Shown here: piece by piece, positions 32,475 through 43,449 of the stretch
Position numbering within the stretch: position 1 is the first letter of the stretch
How the letters are laid out: every line of letters starts with the position of its first letter
Assembly (NCBI GenBank): GCA_027943885.1
Contig: AP027078.1
Coordinates: 62,001 to 126,000 of the forward strand
DNA length: 64,000 nt
Source of the DNA: Candidatus Tyloplasma litorale
GTDB taxonomy: Bacteria; Bacillota_I; Bacilli_A; Mycoplasmatales; Hepatoplasmataceae
Direction: 5' to 3'
Program-made: the position numbers and the translations under genes
Notes under the pieces: model-generated
Database searches by the model: none
The model's input: the letters and a program-made list of their open reading frames with translations, nothing else
Told to the model about the DNA's origin: nothing

Positions 32475-33341
32475 ATGAGAGAGTATTTAAATTTAGCAAA
32501 AAATGTTTTAGATAACGGAATTGAAAAAAAAGATAGAACTAAGGTTGGTACAATTTCAATTTTTGGTACCCAAACAAGATATGATTTAGAAAAAGGATTT
32601 CCATTATTAACAACTAAAAAAGTGAATTTTAATGCTATATTACATGAACTTTTATGATTTTTAAAAGGTGATACAAATATTGAATATCTAGTTAAAAATA
32701 ATGTAAATATTTGAAATGAATGACCTTATGAAAAATTTAAAAAAAGTAAGTATTATAATGGAGAATCTTTATTAGAATTTATTCAAAAAATAAAGGAAAA
32801 TCCAGATTTTGCCAAGATGCATGGTGATTTAGGTCCTGTTTATGGAAAACAATGAAGAAATTTTTTAGGTGTTGATCAAATAAATAATGTTATTTCATCT
32901 ATAAAAAATGATCCTAATTCAAGAAGACATATTGTTTCTGCGTGAAATCCTACAGAAGTTGATTCAATGCTTCTTCCTCCATGTCATTCTTTATTTCAAT
33001 TTTATGTAATTAATAATAAATTATCATTACAACTTTATCAAAGGTCTGCAGATTTATTTTTGGGAGTTCCCTTTAATATTGCTTCATATTCTATTTTAAA
33101 TATGCTAGTTGCTCATCATTTAGGAATGGAAAATGGTGAATTTATTCATACTACAGGTGACACACATATTTATTTAAATCACATTGATCAAATAAAAGAA
33201 CAACTTTCTAGAACTCCGAGAAAATTACCTAAATTAATTATTAAAAATAAAAAGGAAAATATTTGAGATTACACTTTTGAAGATTTTGAACTTCAAGATT
33301 ATAATCCTCACCCAATAATCAAAGGAAAAGTTGCTGTTTAA
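32475..33341 (+). CDS. thyA: Thymidylate synthase
   Basis: 288-aa enzyme that makes dTMP from dUMP with methylene-tetrahydrofolate. The catalytic Cys lies in [13 protein letters not shown]; the phosphate-binding Arg segment [11 protein letters not shown] and the FNIASYS and [12 protein letters not shown] motifs are intact. Start at 32475, after a GAGGT site 16 bases past tdk; an upstream extension of the frame overlaps tdk and is not used. Next to folA, which recycles the dihydrofolate it produces. Confidence 0.96.
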
Positions 33342-33344
33342 ATT

Positions 33345-33818
33345 ATGATTAAATTAATAGTTGCATATGATCAAAATAAATTAATTGGCAATAATGATCA
33401 CTTGCCTTGAAATATTCCTGAAGATTTAAATCATTTTAAAAAAGAAACATTAAATAAAACAATATTATTTGGAGAAGTTACTTTTAATGGCATTGGTAGA
33501 CCATTACCAAATAGAAAAACAATTGTTTTAACTTTAAATAAAGATTTTAAATTTCAACATCAAAATGTTGAAATTTGTAATGATTTCAATGAAATAGTGA
33601 AAACTTACAAAAATAATAAAAATCAAGATGTAATAATAGCCGGTGGAGCAACAATATATAAATTATTTTTGCCCTATGTTGATGAAATGATCATTTCAAA
33701 AATTAAAAAAACTTACAAAGGAAATGTTTATTTTCCTAATTGAAATGAAAATGAATTTAAATTAGTAAAATCAATTGATAAAAAAGATTTTATTATTAAT
33801 TGATATACAAGAATTTAA
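33345..33818 (+). CDS. folA: Dihydrofolate reductase
   Basis: 157-aa enzyme that regenerates tetrahydrofolate with NADPH. Visible motifs: MIKLIVAYDQNKLIGNNDHLPW, the acidic residue in IPEDLNHFK, GRPLPNRKTIVLT and IIAGGATIYKLFL. It starts three bases after thyA. The usual order thyA-folA is kept, tying the two steps of the dTMP cycle together. No standard-code frame spans it because of TGA(Trp) codons at 33408 and near the end. Confidence 0.95.
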
Positions 33819-33835
33819 TTTTAAAGGAGTCAAAT

Positions 33836-34213
33836 ATGGAATTAGATATATATTATTTTTCAAGAACAGGTAATCTTGAAAAATTTGCTAATAAAATTAG
33901 AGCAAGAAATATTAAAAATATTTATAATATAACACCAAATTTAAAAGCAAAGAATAATTTTATATTAATTGTTTCAACGATTAATTTTGGTGAAGTACCA
34001 ATAGAATATAAAATGTTTTTAAAAGAAAATTGAAAGAAATTAGTTGGAGTATCAGGTTCAGGAAATAGAAATTGAGGTAAAAATTTTGCAATTGCAGCAG
34101 ATATTATTGCAAAAAAATTTGATATACCTTTATTAACTAAATTTGAATTATCAGGAAATGAACATGATATTGATAGATTTATTAATGAATTTAATTTAAT
34201 AAAAAATAGTTAA
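33836..34213 (+). CDS. nrdI: Ribonucleotide reductase-associated flavodoxin NrdI
   Basis: 125-aa flavodoxin-like protein that helps assemble the dimanganese-tyrosyl radical of NrdF. FMN-site elements YYFSRTGNLEKFANKI, IVSTINFGEVP and VGVSGSGNRNWGKNFAIAADI are present. The ATG at 33836 follows AAAGGAG; a longer frame would overlap folA. Lies directly before nrdE and nrdF, giving the class Ib set. Confidence 0.93.
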
Positions 34214-34278
34214 AAAAAATTGTATGAATATTTATAATTAAAAATGGAAGAATTAAATAATAAAAGAGGTAATTAAAA

Positions 34279-36369
34279 ATGAGCACTAAGCATATAGAAT
34301 TAAATAATTTAGTTAAAAAACAAATTGATGGTTTTTGAAATGTCAATTCTGATTTAGAAGCTGCTAAATTATATTGAGATGAAGAATTTAAAATGAATTA
34401 TTCTAATGAAGGATCTCAATTTATGAGAATTAGAAAATTGGTAAATGAAGGAATTTATAATCCTAAATTATTAGATTGATATAATGAAACTCAAATAAAA
34501 GAATTCCATGATTTTGCTAAGTCATTTAAATTTGAGTTTAAATCTTATATGGCAATTAAAAAGTTTTTTGAAAATTATGCAACAAAATCAAAAGATGGAA
34601 AAAGAATTTTAGAATCTTATATTGATAGAGTTATTGTTACTTCAATGTATTTAGGTAAGGGTAATGAAAAACAAGTTAAAGATTTAATTGAAGAAATATT
34701 AACAGGTAGATATCAACCAGCTACACCAACATTTCAAGATGCTGGAAAATGAAACTCTGGTGAAATGGTTTCTTGCTTTTTACTTGAAATGGATGATAAT
34801 TTAAATTCTATTGCTTATAATTTGGGTACTTCAATGCATTTATCTAAATTTGGTGGTGGAGTTGCAATTAATGTTTCTAATATAAGATCTAGAGGTGAGT
34901 CTTTAAGAGGAGTTAAAGGTGTTACTGCAGGTGTGATGCCTATTTTAAAATTAATGGAAGATTCATTTGCTTTTGCTAACAAATTAGATCAAAGGAATGG
35001 AGCGGGTGCTGCTTATTTATCTATATTTCATTGAGATATTATTGAATTTTTAGATACTAAAAAAATAAATGCAGATGAAAAAAATAGACTTCAATTATTA
35101 GCTTTAGGTGTGACAATTCCTAATATCTTTTTTGATTTGGCCAAAAACAATGAAGAAGTTGCACTTTTTGCTCCATTAACTGTAAGAGAAGCTTATGGTC
35201 AACACATGTCTGATATGGATATGAATAAAATGTATAATAAATTAAAAAATAATACTAAGGTTGAAAAACAATTTGTTTCTGCTAGAAAATTATTGTTAAA
35301 ATTAGCACAAACACAAATGGAATCAGGATATCCATACTTAGTTTTTTTAGATAATGCAAATGATGTTCATCCATTAAAAGATGTTGGAAAAATTAAAATG
35401 TCAAATTTATGTACTGAAATTTTTCAATTACAAGAAAAATCTATTATTAATCCTTATTTAATAAATGATGAAATTAAAAAGGATATTAATTGTAATTTAG
35501 GTTCTTTAAACATTACCAATGTAATGCAAAATAAAGATATTGAAAAAACTGTTTCAAGAGCAATGGATGCTTTAACTGCAGTAGTTGAATTAACAGATAT
35601 TAAAGATGCTCCTGGAATAAGAAAAGCAAATCAAGAAATGAGATCTGTTGGTTTAGGAGCACTTGATTTACATGGTTTCCTTGCTAAAAATAGAATTATG
35701 TATGAATCAGAAATTGCTAGGGAATTTGCTTCTGTATTTTTTGCAGCAGTTAATTATTATTCAATTAAAAGATCCACTGAATTAGCAGTGGAGAAAAAAT
35801 TTAGATTTTTAGGATTTGAAAAATCTGAATATGCAAAAGGAACTTATTTTCAAAATTATTTAGATAATGAATTTTTACCTACATCTGATAAAGTAAAAAA
35901 ATTATTTGATGGTATAAAACTTCCAACCAAAAGAGATTGATTTAATTTAAAAAATCAAGTTATGGTTAATGGAATGTACCACGCTTATAGAATGGCCATT
36001 GCTCCAAATCAATCAACAGCATATATTGCAAATGCAACTCCTTCAGTTATGCCTATCACTTCGCAAATTGAATCAAGAACATATGGTAATTCTAGTACTT
36101 ATTACCCAATGCCTCATATGAAAAGAGACAATGTTTTATTTTATAAATCAGCATATAACATGGATCAAAATAAAATAATTGATATGGTTGCAGCTATCCA
36201 ACCACATGTTGATCAAGGTATTTCAACAATATTATTTGTTGATTCTGATACTTCAACAGCAGATTTAGCAAAATTATATTTAAAAGCTTTCAAATCTAAC
36301 TTAAAATCTATTTACTACACTAGAACCAAAAATAAGAAAATCGAGGAATGTGAATCTTGTCATGCCTAA
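34279..36369 (+). CDS. nrdE: Ribonucleoside-diphosphate reductase class Ib, large subunit
   Basis: 696-aa catalytic subunit that reduces NDPs to dNDPs. The ATP-cone is lacking, as usual for NrdE. Catalytic residues lie in WNSGEMVSCFLLEM (first redox Cys), SNLCTEIFQ (thiyl Cys and Glu) and CNLGSLNITN (partner Cys); the barrel-end motif ATPSVMPITSQI and the C-terminal CESCHA pair for electron transfer are present. Several TGA(Trp). The AGAGGT site lies inside a ten-codon mini-frame just before the gene. Its last eight bases overlap nrdF. Confidence 0.96.
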
Positions 36370-37351
36370 TTTTACAAAAAATAAAAATGATATAAAAAAA
36401 GCAATCAATTGAAATAGATTAAGTGATGATTTTTCAAAAATGTTTTGAGATCAAAATGTGAGACAATTTTGAGTTGATGAGGAAATATCCCTTGTAGAAG
36501 ATAAAAAAGTTTGATTAACTTTAACAAAAGAAGAAAGAAAAACTTATGAAAAAGTTTTAGCAGGACTTACATTGTTGGATACAGAACAAGGTGGTACAGG
36601 AATGCCTCTTATTATGCAACATGTAGATGAATTGCATGCTAAAGCAGTTCTTACATTTATGGCAGCAATGGAACAAATGCATGCTAAATCGTATTCAACA
36701 ATTTTTTCTACTTTATCTACAATGGATCGTATAGATGAATTATTTGAATGAGTAGAAAATAACAAGACTTTACAAGCTAAAACTAAAATAATTGTTGATA
36801 ATTATAAAAATATTACTGATGATAAATCTCTTTATATTGCAATGGCTTCTTCAGTTTTACTAGAAACTTATTTATTTTATTCAGGATTTTTTTATCCTTT
36901 ATATTTATCAGGTCAAGGTAAACTAATAGGTTCAGGTGAAATAATTAATTTAATAATTAGAGATGAATCAGTGCATGGCTTGTTTATTGGTTTATTAGCA
37001 CAAAATGTATTAAAGAAAATTTCTAAAGATGAACAAAAAGAATTGAATAAAAAAGTTTATTCAATTATGTTAGAACTTTTTGAACTAGAAAAAGAATATA
37101 CAAAAGAATTATATGGACCAATAGGTCTTGAAGAAGAAGTTATTAAGTTTATAAAATATAATGCTGATAAAGCATTAATGAATTTAGGTTTAGATACTTA
37201 TTTTAATATTGATGAAAGTGAAATTAACCCAATTGTATTGAATGGATTAGATACAGAAACAAAAACTCATGATTTTTTTTCTACTAAAGGAAATGGATAT
37301 ATTAAAACACTTAATCATGAAGAATTAAAAGATGATGATTTTAATTGATAG
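36362..37351 (+). CDS. nrdF: Ribonucleoside-diphosphate reductase class Ib, small (radical) subunit
   Basis: 329-aa subunit that carries the metal-radical cofactor. All six metal ligands can be placed: D in [10 protein letters not shown] and H in [11 protein letters not shown] (with the radical Tyr four residues after the His), E in VLLETYLF, and E and H in IRDESVHGL. This marks a normal Mn/Fe-type NrdF and not the metal-free variant known in some mollicutes. The C-terminus [12 protein letters not shown] ends in a TGA-encoded Trp followed by TAG. Starts inside nrdE. Confidence 0.95.
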
Positions 37352-37358
37352 CAAAATA

Positions 37359-37388
37359 TAATAAAGCAATTAAATTGCTTTATTTTTT
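37359..37388 (+). terminator. Rho-independent terminator after nrdF
   Basis: 10-bp stem AATAAAGCAA/TTGCTTTATT with a short loop and T run. Confidence 0.88.
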
Positions 37389-37419
37389 ATATAATTTTAT
37401 TAATAAAATTATATAAAAA

Positions 37420-38271
37420 ATGAAAAATGAAACAAGTAAAAAAATTTTGAATAAAATAAAAAATTCAATAGATATTCTTTTTGAAATTGAAAAAGAAATT
37501 TATGAACTTTCTTTAAAAATTGCTAAAAAATTAAAGAAGGGCGAAAAAGGAAGAGTTGTTTTTATTGGTGCAGGGATAGCTTCAGAATTAGCAAAAGTAA
37601 TAATTGATGAATTATGATTTACTTTTCAAATTGATAGCAAAAAATTTGTTGCATTAACTGCAGCAAAAGATTATGAAAATGTAATTGAGCAAGGTGAATG
37701 AAAAAAATTTGAGGAAATAGCTTCAGCACCAATTCTTCAGCTAGATTCAATTAATCTTACTAAAGAAGATTTAGTTATTTGTTTATCTGCTTCTGGTAAA
37801 ACTCAATATATAAAATATGCAATGAAATATGCTCATGAAATAGGTTGTTTGATAGCATTAATTACAGATTTTGAAGAAACTTTAATGAATAAATATGTTG
37901 ATATTAAAATAAATACTCAATTTGGTCCTTCTATTTTAATTGGACTAAATGCCGCTGATGGAGGAACAATTCAAAAAATAGTTTTGGATTTATTAATATA
38001 TAATTCAATGGAAATATTAGGACGTATTTGAAAAGGTCATTTAGTTTATATAAGACCTTCTTCTAAAAAAATTATGAATGATTGTATTAGAATTATTTGT
38101 GAAATTGTTTCTTGCTCTTTTGAGTATGCGTTAAAATTATTTCAAAAAAACAATAATGAATTAGAAACTGCAATTGTTTCTGAATTACTAAAATTAGATT
38201 ATCAGAGTAGTCGAAAGGTTATAGAAAATAATGATTATGATTTTAATAGAATATTTAATACAAATACATAA
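37420..38271 (+). CDS. Second degenerate MurQ paralogue (SIS-domain protein)
   Basis: 283-aa cytoplasmic protein with the MurQ layout: N-terminal helix, SIS core (GRVVFIGAGIASELAKVII, DLVICLSASGKTQYIKYAMKYA) and the paired C-terminal helical repeats (CSFEYALKLFQKNNNELETA). In place of the catalytic GTSGRLGVLDASE it reads GIASELAKVIIDEL, so the etherase Glu and the Ser/Thr loop are not in place; GSTRMKSGTAQK also reads GLNAADGGTIQK. It sits 101 bases upstream of the fructose-type PTS gene, in the same orientation. A sugar-phosphate-binding regulator is a reasonable guess, but not shown. Confidence 0.6.
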
Positions 38272-38318
38272 TATGTATATACACATTATTAAATGTCTTT
38301 TTTCATAAATTTTAAAAC

Positions 38319-38345
38319 AAATAAAATATATAGTTCATTTTATTT
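38319..38345 (+). promoter_or_regulatory. Inverted repeat around a -10-like box upstream of the fructose PTS gene
   Basis: AAATAAAAT (38319-38327) and ATTTTATTT (38337-38345) are perfect 9-bp complements. TATAGT at 38329-38334 lies in the spacer, and the strong AAGGAGG site follows at 38362. The layout matches the repeat before the MurP-like gene. Confidence 0.35.
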
Positions 38346-38372
38346 TAAATATAATAATTATAAGGAGGTAAA

Positions 38373-40640
38373 ATGAAAAATATAACAAATAGTAATTTAG
38401 TTTTTAAATTAAATGAAGAAATTAATGTTGATCAAGTTTTGGAAAAAATAACCAATAAATTAGTTGAATTTGGTTATGCTTCTAATAAAGAAGCAGTTTT
38501 AAATGGTTTTAAAGCTAGAGAATTAGAATCAACAACTGGACTTTCTGATGGTATCGCTATCCCTCATGTCTCTTCTTCATTTGTTTCAGAAACTAAAATT
38601 GTAGTTGTTAAATTAGAAAAAAAAGTTGATTGAAAAGCACTTGATGGTAAATTAACAGATTTTGTAATTGCAATAGCTGTACCTGATACAGGAAGAAATG
38701 AGCATTTTGAATTATTAACAAAAATTTCAAGTAAACTAGCAAATCCAACTTTTGTTTCTAAATTTAAAAAAAGTACAAATGAAGAAATTATTAACATACT
38801 AAATAATCTTGATTCTGAAATTAAAGAATCAAGCACTGAGCAAAACACAGAATCAATTCTGGGGGGGGCTAATTCTTCTTCTGAAAATTCTAAAAAATTA
38901 AAAGTTGTTGGAGTAACAACTTGTATAACAGGTATTGCTCATACTTTCATTGCAGCACAAGCACTTGAAGATGAAGGTAAAAGAAGAGGGTGAGATATTC
39001 ATATTGAAAGACAAGGTCAAATGACTAGAGAAATTCTTACCCAAGAACAAATTGATGCTGCTGATTATGTAATATTTGGTATCTCTAAAGATATTGATGG
39101 TAAAGAAAGATTTGATGGTAAAAAAACATATACTGTTGAAGTTGCTGAGCCAGTTACTCAACCAGGAAAATGTTTAGATGAAATGATTGAACATGCAACT
39201 ATCCAAAATCCACAAGGTGGAGGTAGTTCAACAGTTCAATCTACAGGATCAAAAAAAGGTGCTAAACCAACTATCATGTCTCATATGATGGCAGGAATTT
39301 CATTTATGATTCCTTATATTGCTATGGCAGGTATAACTTTAGGATTAACTACTGCTTTTGGATATAGGGTCTTTGAAGAAGGATCACCAAATTATGCAGG
39401 AGCAACAGGGTTTGCTCCAACTTCACCATTTGCTAATGCTTTAAACACATTAGCAGGTGTAGGATTTACACTATATATCCCTATATTAGGAATATTCATT
39501 GCAAATTCAATTGCAGGTAGAAAAGCAATGGCACCTGCAGGTATTTTAGCACTTGTGCTAAATACTGCTCCTGAAGCAATTGCTGATAATGTTGATACAA
39601 TTACTAACGCAGATGGATTTGCTCCATTCTTTAACTATCAAACAGATGGTTTCTGAGGATGAGAACATTCACCAGCATTAGGATTCTTAGGGGCTATTGC
39701 AGCTGGATATATGGTTGGATATGGAGTAAAATATTTTACAAAATACACTGATAAAATAAATAGTGTTCCTTTCCAAGCTATTGTTCCATTATTAATTATT
39801 CCTTTAATATTCACAATTGTTCCATGATTCTTTATGGCATTTATTGGATATGTTCCATTATATGGAATTTCAATTGGTCTTAATAAATTAGTAACCATTC
39901 TTATTGATAATGATATTCTTTGAATTGCAGGTGGAATCATGGGAATGATGATTTGTTTTGACCTAGGTGGACCTGTAAATAAAATTGCTATGACAATTGG
40001 TGTATTAATGATTGGTCAAGCAATGGAAGATCCAACATTAGATGTTGGTGTTGTTAATGGAATTTGTGCTGTTGGAGTTTCAATTCCACCAGCTGTTCTA
40101 TTCTTTTCATCAATCGGACATAGATTCACTCCATTAAAAATGGATAAAGAAGATATAGCAGCAGGTTATACTGCTTCATTAATGGGATTCTTTGGAATTA
40201 CTGAAGGATCAATCCCATTTGCAGCAAAAGATCCTAAAAAATGAATGCCATCATTCATGTTTGCTGGATTAGTGGGAGGAATTCTTGCATCATTTGTTGG
40301 TGTTGTTGATTTCGTGCCTATGTGAGGTGGACCAATTATTTATATAGCAGGAGGATATGGATCAATTCTTTCTGATACATGACAACAATCTAATTGAACT
40401 TTAACTTTACTATACTTTATTCCATTAGTTGTTGCTGGTTTATCAGGATTCTTTATGGCATCATTATTAGAATGAATATATTCTTCAAAAGAAAGAAAAG
40501 TTTCAATGAAAGAACAAAATTCAAATGATGAAGAAGAAGCATCATTAGATGAAAACAAAAATTTAGTAGAATTTAGAAAAAATAATACTTTACAAGTAAA
40601 TAAATTAAAATTTAATTATTATGTTCAAAATAGAACCTAA
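38373..40640 (+). CDS. fruA: PTS fructose-family EIIABC
   Basis: 755-aa transporter with all three PTS domains in one chain. IIA (about residues 1-150) has the phospho-His H65 in DGIAIPHVSSSF; IIB (about 177-280) has the phospho-Cys C184 in GVTTCITGIAHT; IIC (about 300-720) is the membrane part with GFFGITEGSIPFAAKDP. The A-B linker is Ser/Asn/Glu-rich and is encoded partly by a run of eight G's (38861-38868), unique in this AT-rich window; a slip there would cut the protein between IIA and IIB. The C-terminus has a charged tail whose last 20 bases overlap manA. Fructose or mannose are the likely substrates. Confidence 0.92.
38861..38868 (+). repeat. G8 homopolymer tract within fruA
   Basis: Eight consecutive G's in the codons of the IIA-IIB linker (CTG GGG GGG GCT). 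The frame is intact at this length. No other run of this kind was seen in the window. Confidence 0.95.
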
Positions 40641-41556
40641 ATTTTCTGAAAAAATTTGAGGTGGAAGTAAATTAAAACAATTTGGTTTTGATATTCCATC
40701 AGATAAAACAGGAGAAGCTTGAATAATATCAGCTTATAAAGATAATTCATCTATTTTAGATAACGGAATTGAATTAAGAGAATTTTATCAAAAGAATAAA
40801 AAATTATTTAATAATTATCCTTCTGAGGAATTTCCATTATTAGCTAAAATTCTTGATGCAAATGATAATTTATCCATTCAAGTTCATCCAAATGATGAGA
40901 ATGCTCAAAAATTAGAGAATTATCCTTTTGGAAAAACAGAATGTTGATATGTACTCGATGCTCAAAAGGATACAAAAATAATTATTGGAACTAATGCTAA
41001 AAATAAAAAACAAGCATTAGAAATGATCCAAAACAAGGATTGAAATAATTTTTTAAAAACTACTTCAATAAAAAAAGATGATTTATTTGATATTAAAGCA
41101 GGCACTGTTCATGCAATCTTAAAAGATACAGTTGTTTATGAATTGCAGCAATCTTCTGATATTACTTATAGATTATATGATTTTGATAGAGTTGATGATA
41201 ATGGAAATAAAAGAGAACTTCATATTGAAAAATCTCTTGATGTTATTGATTATAATTTAAATCCTAAAAAAATAAAAAGAACTTTAATTGAGGAAAGCGA
41301 AAATTTTGAAAGATATTCATTAATAAAAAATGAAATATTTACTCTTGAAAAATGAATTATCAATAATAAAAAAACTTTATCTTTTGAAAAAAATAAAAAG
41401 AACTTTTTACTAATTACAGTTATAAAAGGAAATGTAATTATAAATAATAAAAAATTAGAATCATATGAATCAGGAATAATAACTTCAAATGAATTAAAAA
41501 AAATTAATTTAATTGGTGATTGTGAACTTTTGGTTGGCAATCCTAAACAAAGATAA
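40621..41556 (+). CDS. manA: Mannose-6-phosphate isomerase, class I
   Basis: 311-aa zinc enzyme interconverting mannose-6-P and fructose-6-P. Zinc ligands: Q and H in LSIQVHPNDENA, E in GKTECWYVLDA, and H in IKAGTVHAILKD; the conserved YELQQSSDITYRLYDFDR follows. Short low-similarity C-terminal domain as in Firmicute forms. It starts 20 bases inside fruA, so translation is coupled and mannose taken up by that PTS could pass straight to fructose-6-P. Several TGA(Trp). Confidence 0.93.
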
Positions 41557-41579
41557 AAACCACTTTATGTGGTTTTTTT
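41555..41579 (+). terminator. Rho-independent terminator after manA
   Basis: 9-bp stem AAAAACCAC/GTGGTTTTT with a TTTAT loop and T tail. Confidence 0.9.
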
Positions 41580-41644
41580 CAATTTAAAATTACTTTTTTA
41601 TTCAAAATTATTATAATTTATATAAATTATAATTGGTTATATTT

Positions 41645-41718
41645 GGAGCGGTAGCCAAGTGGTAAGGCAGGTGACTGCAACTCTCCGATCGTCGGTTCGA
41701 ATCCGATCCGCTCCTCCA
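41645..41718 (+). tRNA. tRNA-Cys(GCA)
   Basis: Acceptor GGAGCGG pairs with CCGCTCC, then T and an encoded CCA. The anticodon loop CTGCAAC holds GCA at 41677-41679. The anticodon stem GGTGA/TCTCC has one T-T mismatch; T arm and D arm are otherwise regular. Confidence 0.93.
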
Positions 41719-41778
41719 TTATTAAAATTTTTTCAATTTTAGTAATGGATTTTTATTAATAATTAAGGAGATGACAAG

Positions 41779-43434
41779 ATGAATTGAAAAGATAATTATA
41801 AATATTGATTTGAAAATGCCCCTAAAAATATTGTGGAAATAATAGAGAATTATTCAGAGGAAGATAAAAAACTTTATTTTTCAAGTGATCTTAAATTTGG
41901 TACTGCTGGAATAAGAAGTAAAATGTTTTATGGAACAAATGTTTTAAATGAATTTATTGTTGCTAAATATGCTTTGGCATTTGGTCAAACAATTATAGCT
42001 AAATATGGAAAACAATCATTTAAAAATGGAATTGTTATTGCTCATGACAATAGAAGAAATAATATTTTATTTTCTCAAACGGCAGCCGAAGTAATTTCTG
42101 CATTGGGTATCCCAGTTTTTTTATTTAAAGATAATAGTTTACAACCAACACCATTATTATCTTTTACAATAGCAAAAGGTAATTATTTAGGAGGTATAAA
42201 TATAACAGCATCTCACAATCCTTCTGAATATAATGGTATGAAAGTTTATAATCATACTGGAACACAAATGCTTCCAAGTGATACAAATTTTATAATTAAA
42301 AAATCTGAAAAAATAAAAGATATTTTTTCAATAAAAAAATCAACAAGGAATATTTATGAACTTTCTGAAAGTATAGAAAGTCAATATGTTCAAATGATTT
42401 TAAATATGATTCCTTTTAAAAAGTTTGATAGCCAAAAGAAAATAAAAGTAGTATTTACTTCACAACATGGAACAGCAGGAAAATTGGCATCAAAAATTCT
42501 TGATAAAATGAATGTGGAACATTATTTTGTTCAAGAACAATTAAACCCAGATTCTGAATTTCCAAACACTGAATCTCCAAATCCACAAGATCCAAGATCA
42601 TTTATTTTAGCAAGAGAATATGGTGATAAATATGATGCTGATGTTTTATTTTGTACTGATCCAGATGCTGATAGATTTGGTATTGAAGTGAAGCATAATG
42701 GAAAATGAGTACATATTGATGGAAATGAATTACCTTTAATTCAAATCGAATATAAATTAAGGCATTTAAAAAAATTAGGATACATAAATTTAGGAGATTT
42801 TGTTGTTAAATCAGTTGTTACTTCAAGATCTTCAGAAGCATTAATCAATAGTTATGGCATTAAAATTTATGAAAATTTAATTGGATTTAAATGATTGATT
42901 TCAGAAGCATTTAAACATGAAATGAAAGGTAATGAATGTTTATTTGTTTGAGAAGAATCTTATGGTTCAACTGTTCGAAGTTTTACAAGAGATAAAGATT
43001 CTTTTCAAGCATTAGCACAAGTTATTGAAATTGTTGATGAATATAAATCTAAAGGACAAACACTAGTTGATGGTTTAGAAAATATTTATAAAAAATTTGG
43101 ATATTGATATTCTCCACAAAAACAAATTAAATTTGATGAATTTAATGGCGTTGAAAAACTAAATAAAATATTAGAGGAATTTAGAAAAATTAAAAAAGGA
43201 TGAAGTGTTGATGAATTAGTTTTAACAAATATTATTGATTTTAGTAAAGGTTATAAAAAATTTGATAAGGAAAACTTTATTATGTTTGAATTTAATGATA
43301 TTCATAGAGTGACCTTAAGACCTTCAGGAACTGAACCTGTTTTAAGAATTTATTTTGATGTTTTTGGTAAATCTAATGCTGAAACTCATGATATACAAAA
43401 TAAATTACAAACATTTTTTTTAAAAAATGTATAA
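41779..43434 (+). CDS. Phosphohexomutase (phosphoglucomutase/phosphomannomutase)
   Basis: 551-aa enzyme that moves phosphate between C1 and C6 of hexoses. The phosphoserine loop is NITASHNPSEYNGMK, the Mg2+ loop CTDPDADRFGIE, the sugar-specificity loop FVWEESYGSTV and the phosphate-binding RPSGTEPVLR. It resembles the long PgcA/ManB-type enzymes of Firmicutes and mollicutes, which often act on both glucose and mannose phosphates or on deoxyribose-phosphate, so the exact substrate is open. GGAGATG site nine bases before the ATG. Lies near manA and the fructose PTS. Confidence 0.9.
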
Positions 43435-43449
43435 TATAGAAATATTATT

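Noticed and set aside
41666-41687. tRNA-Cys as a possible pseudogene because of a T-T mismatch in the anticodon stem
   Set aside because: All other stems, the anticodon loop and CCA are intact; a single mismatch is tolerated in mollicute tRNAs.
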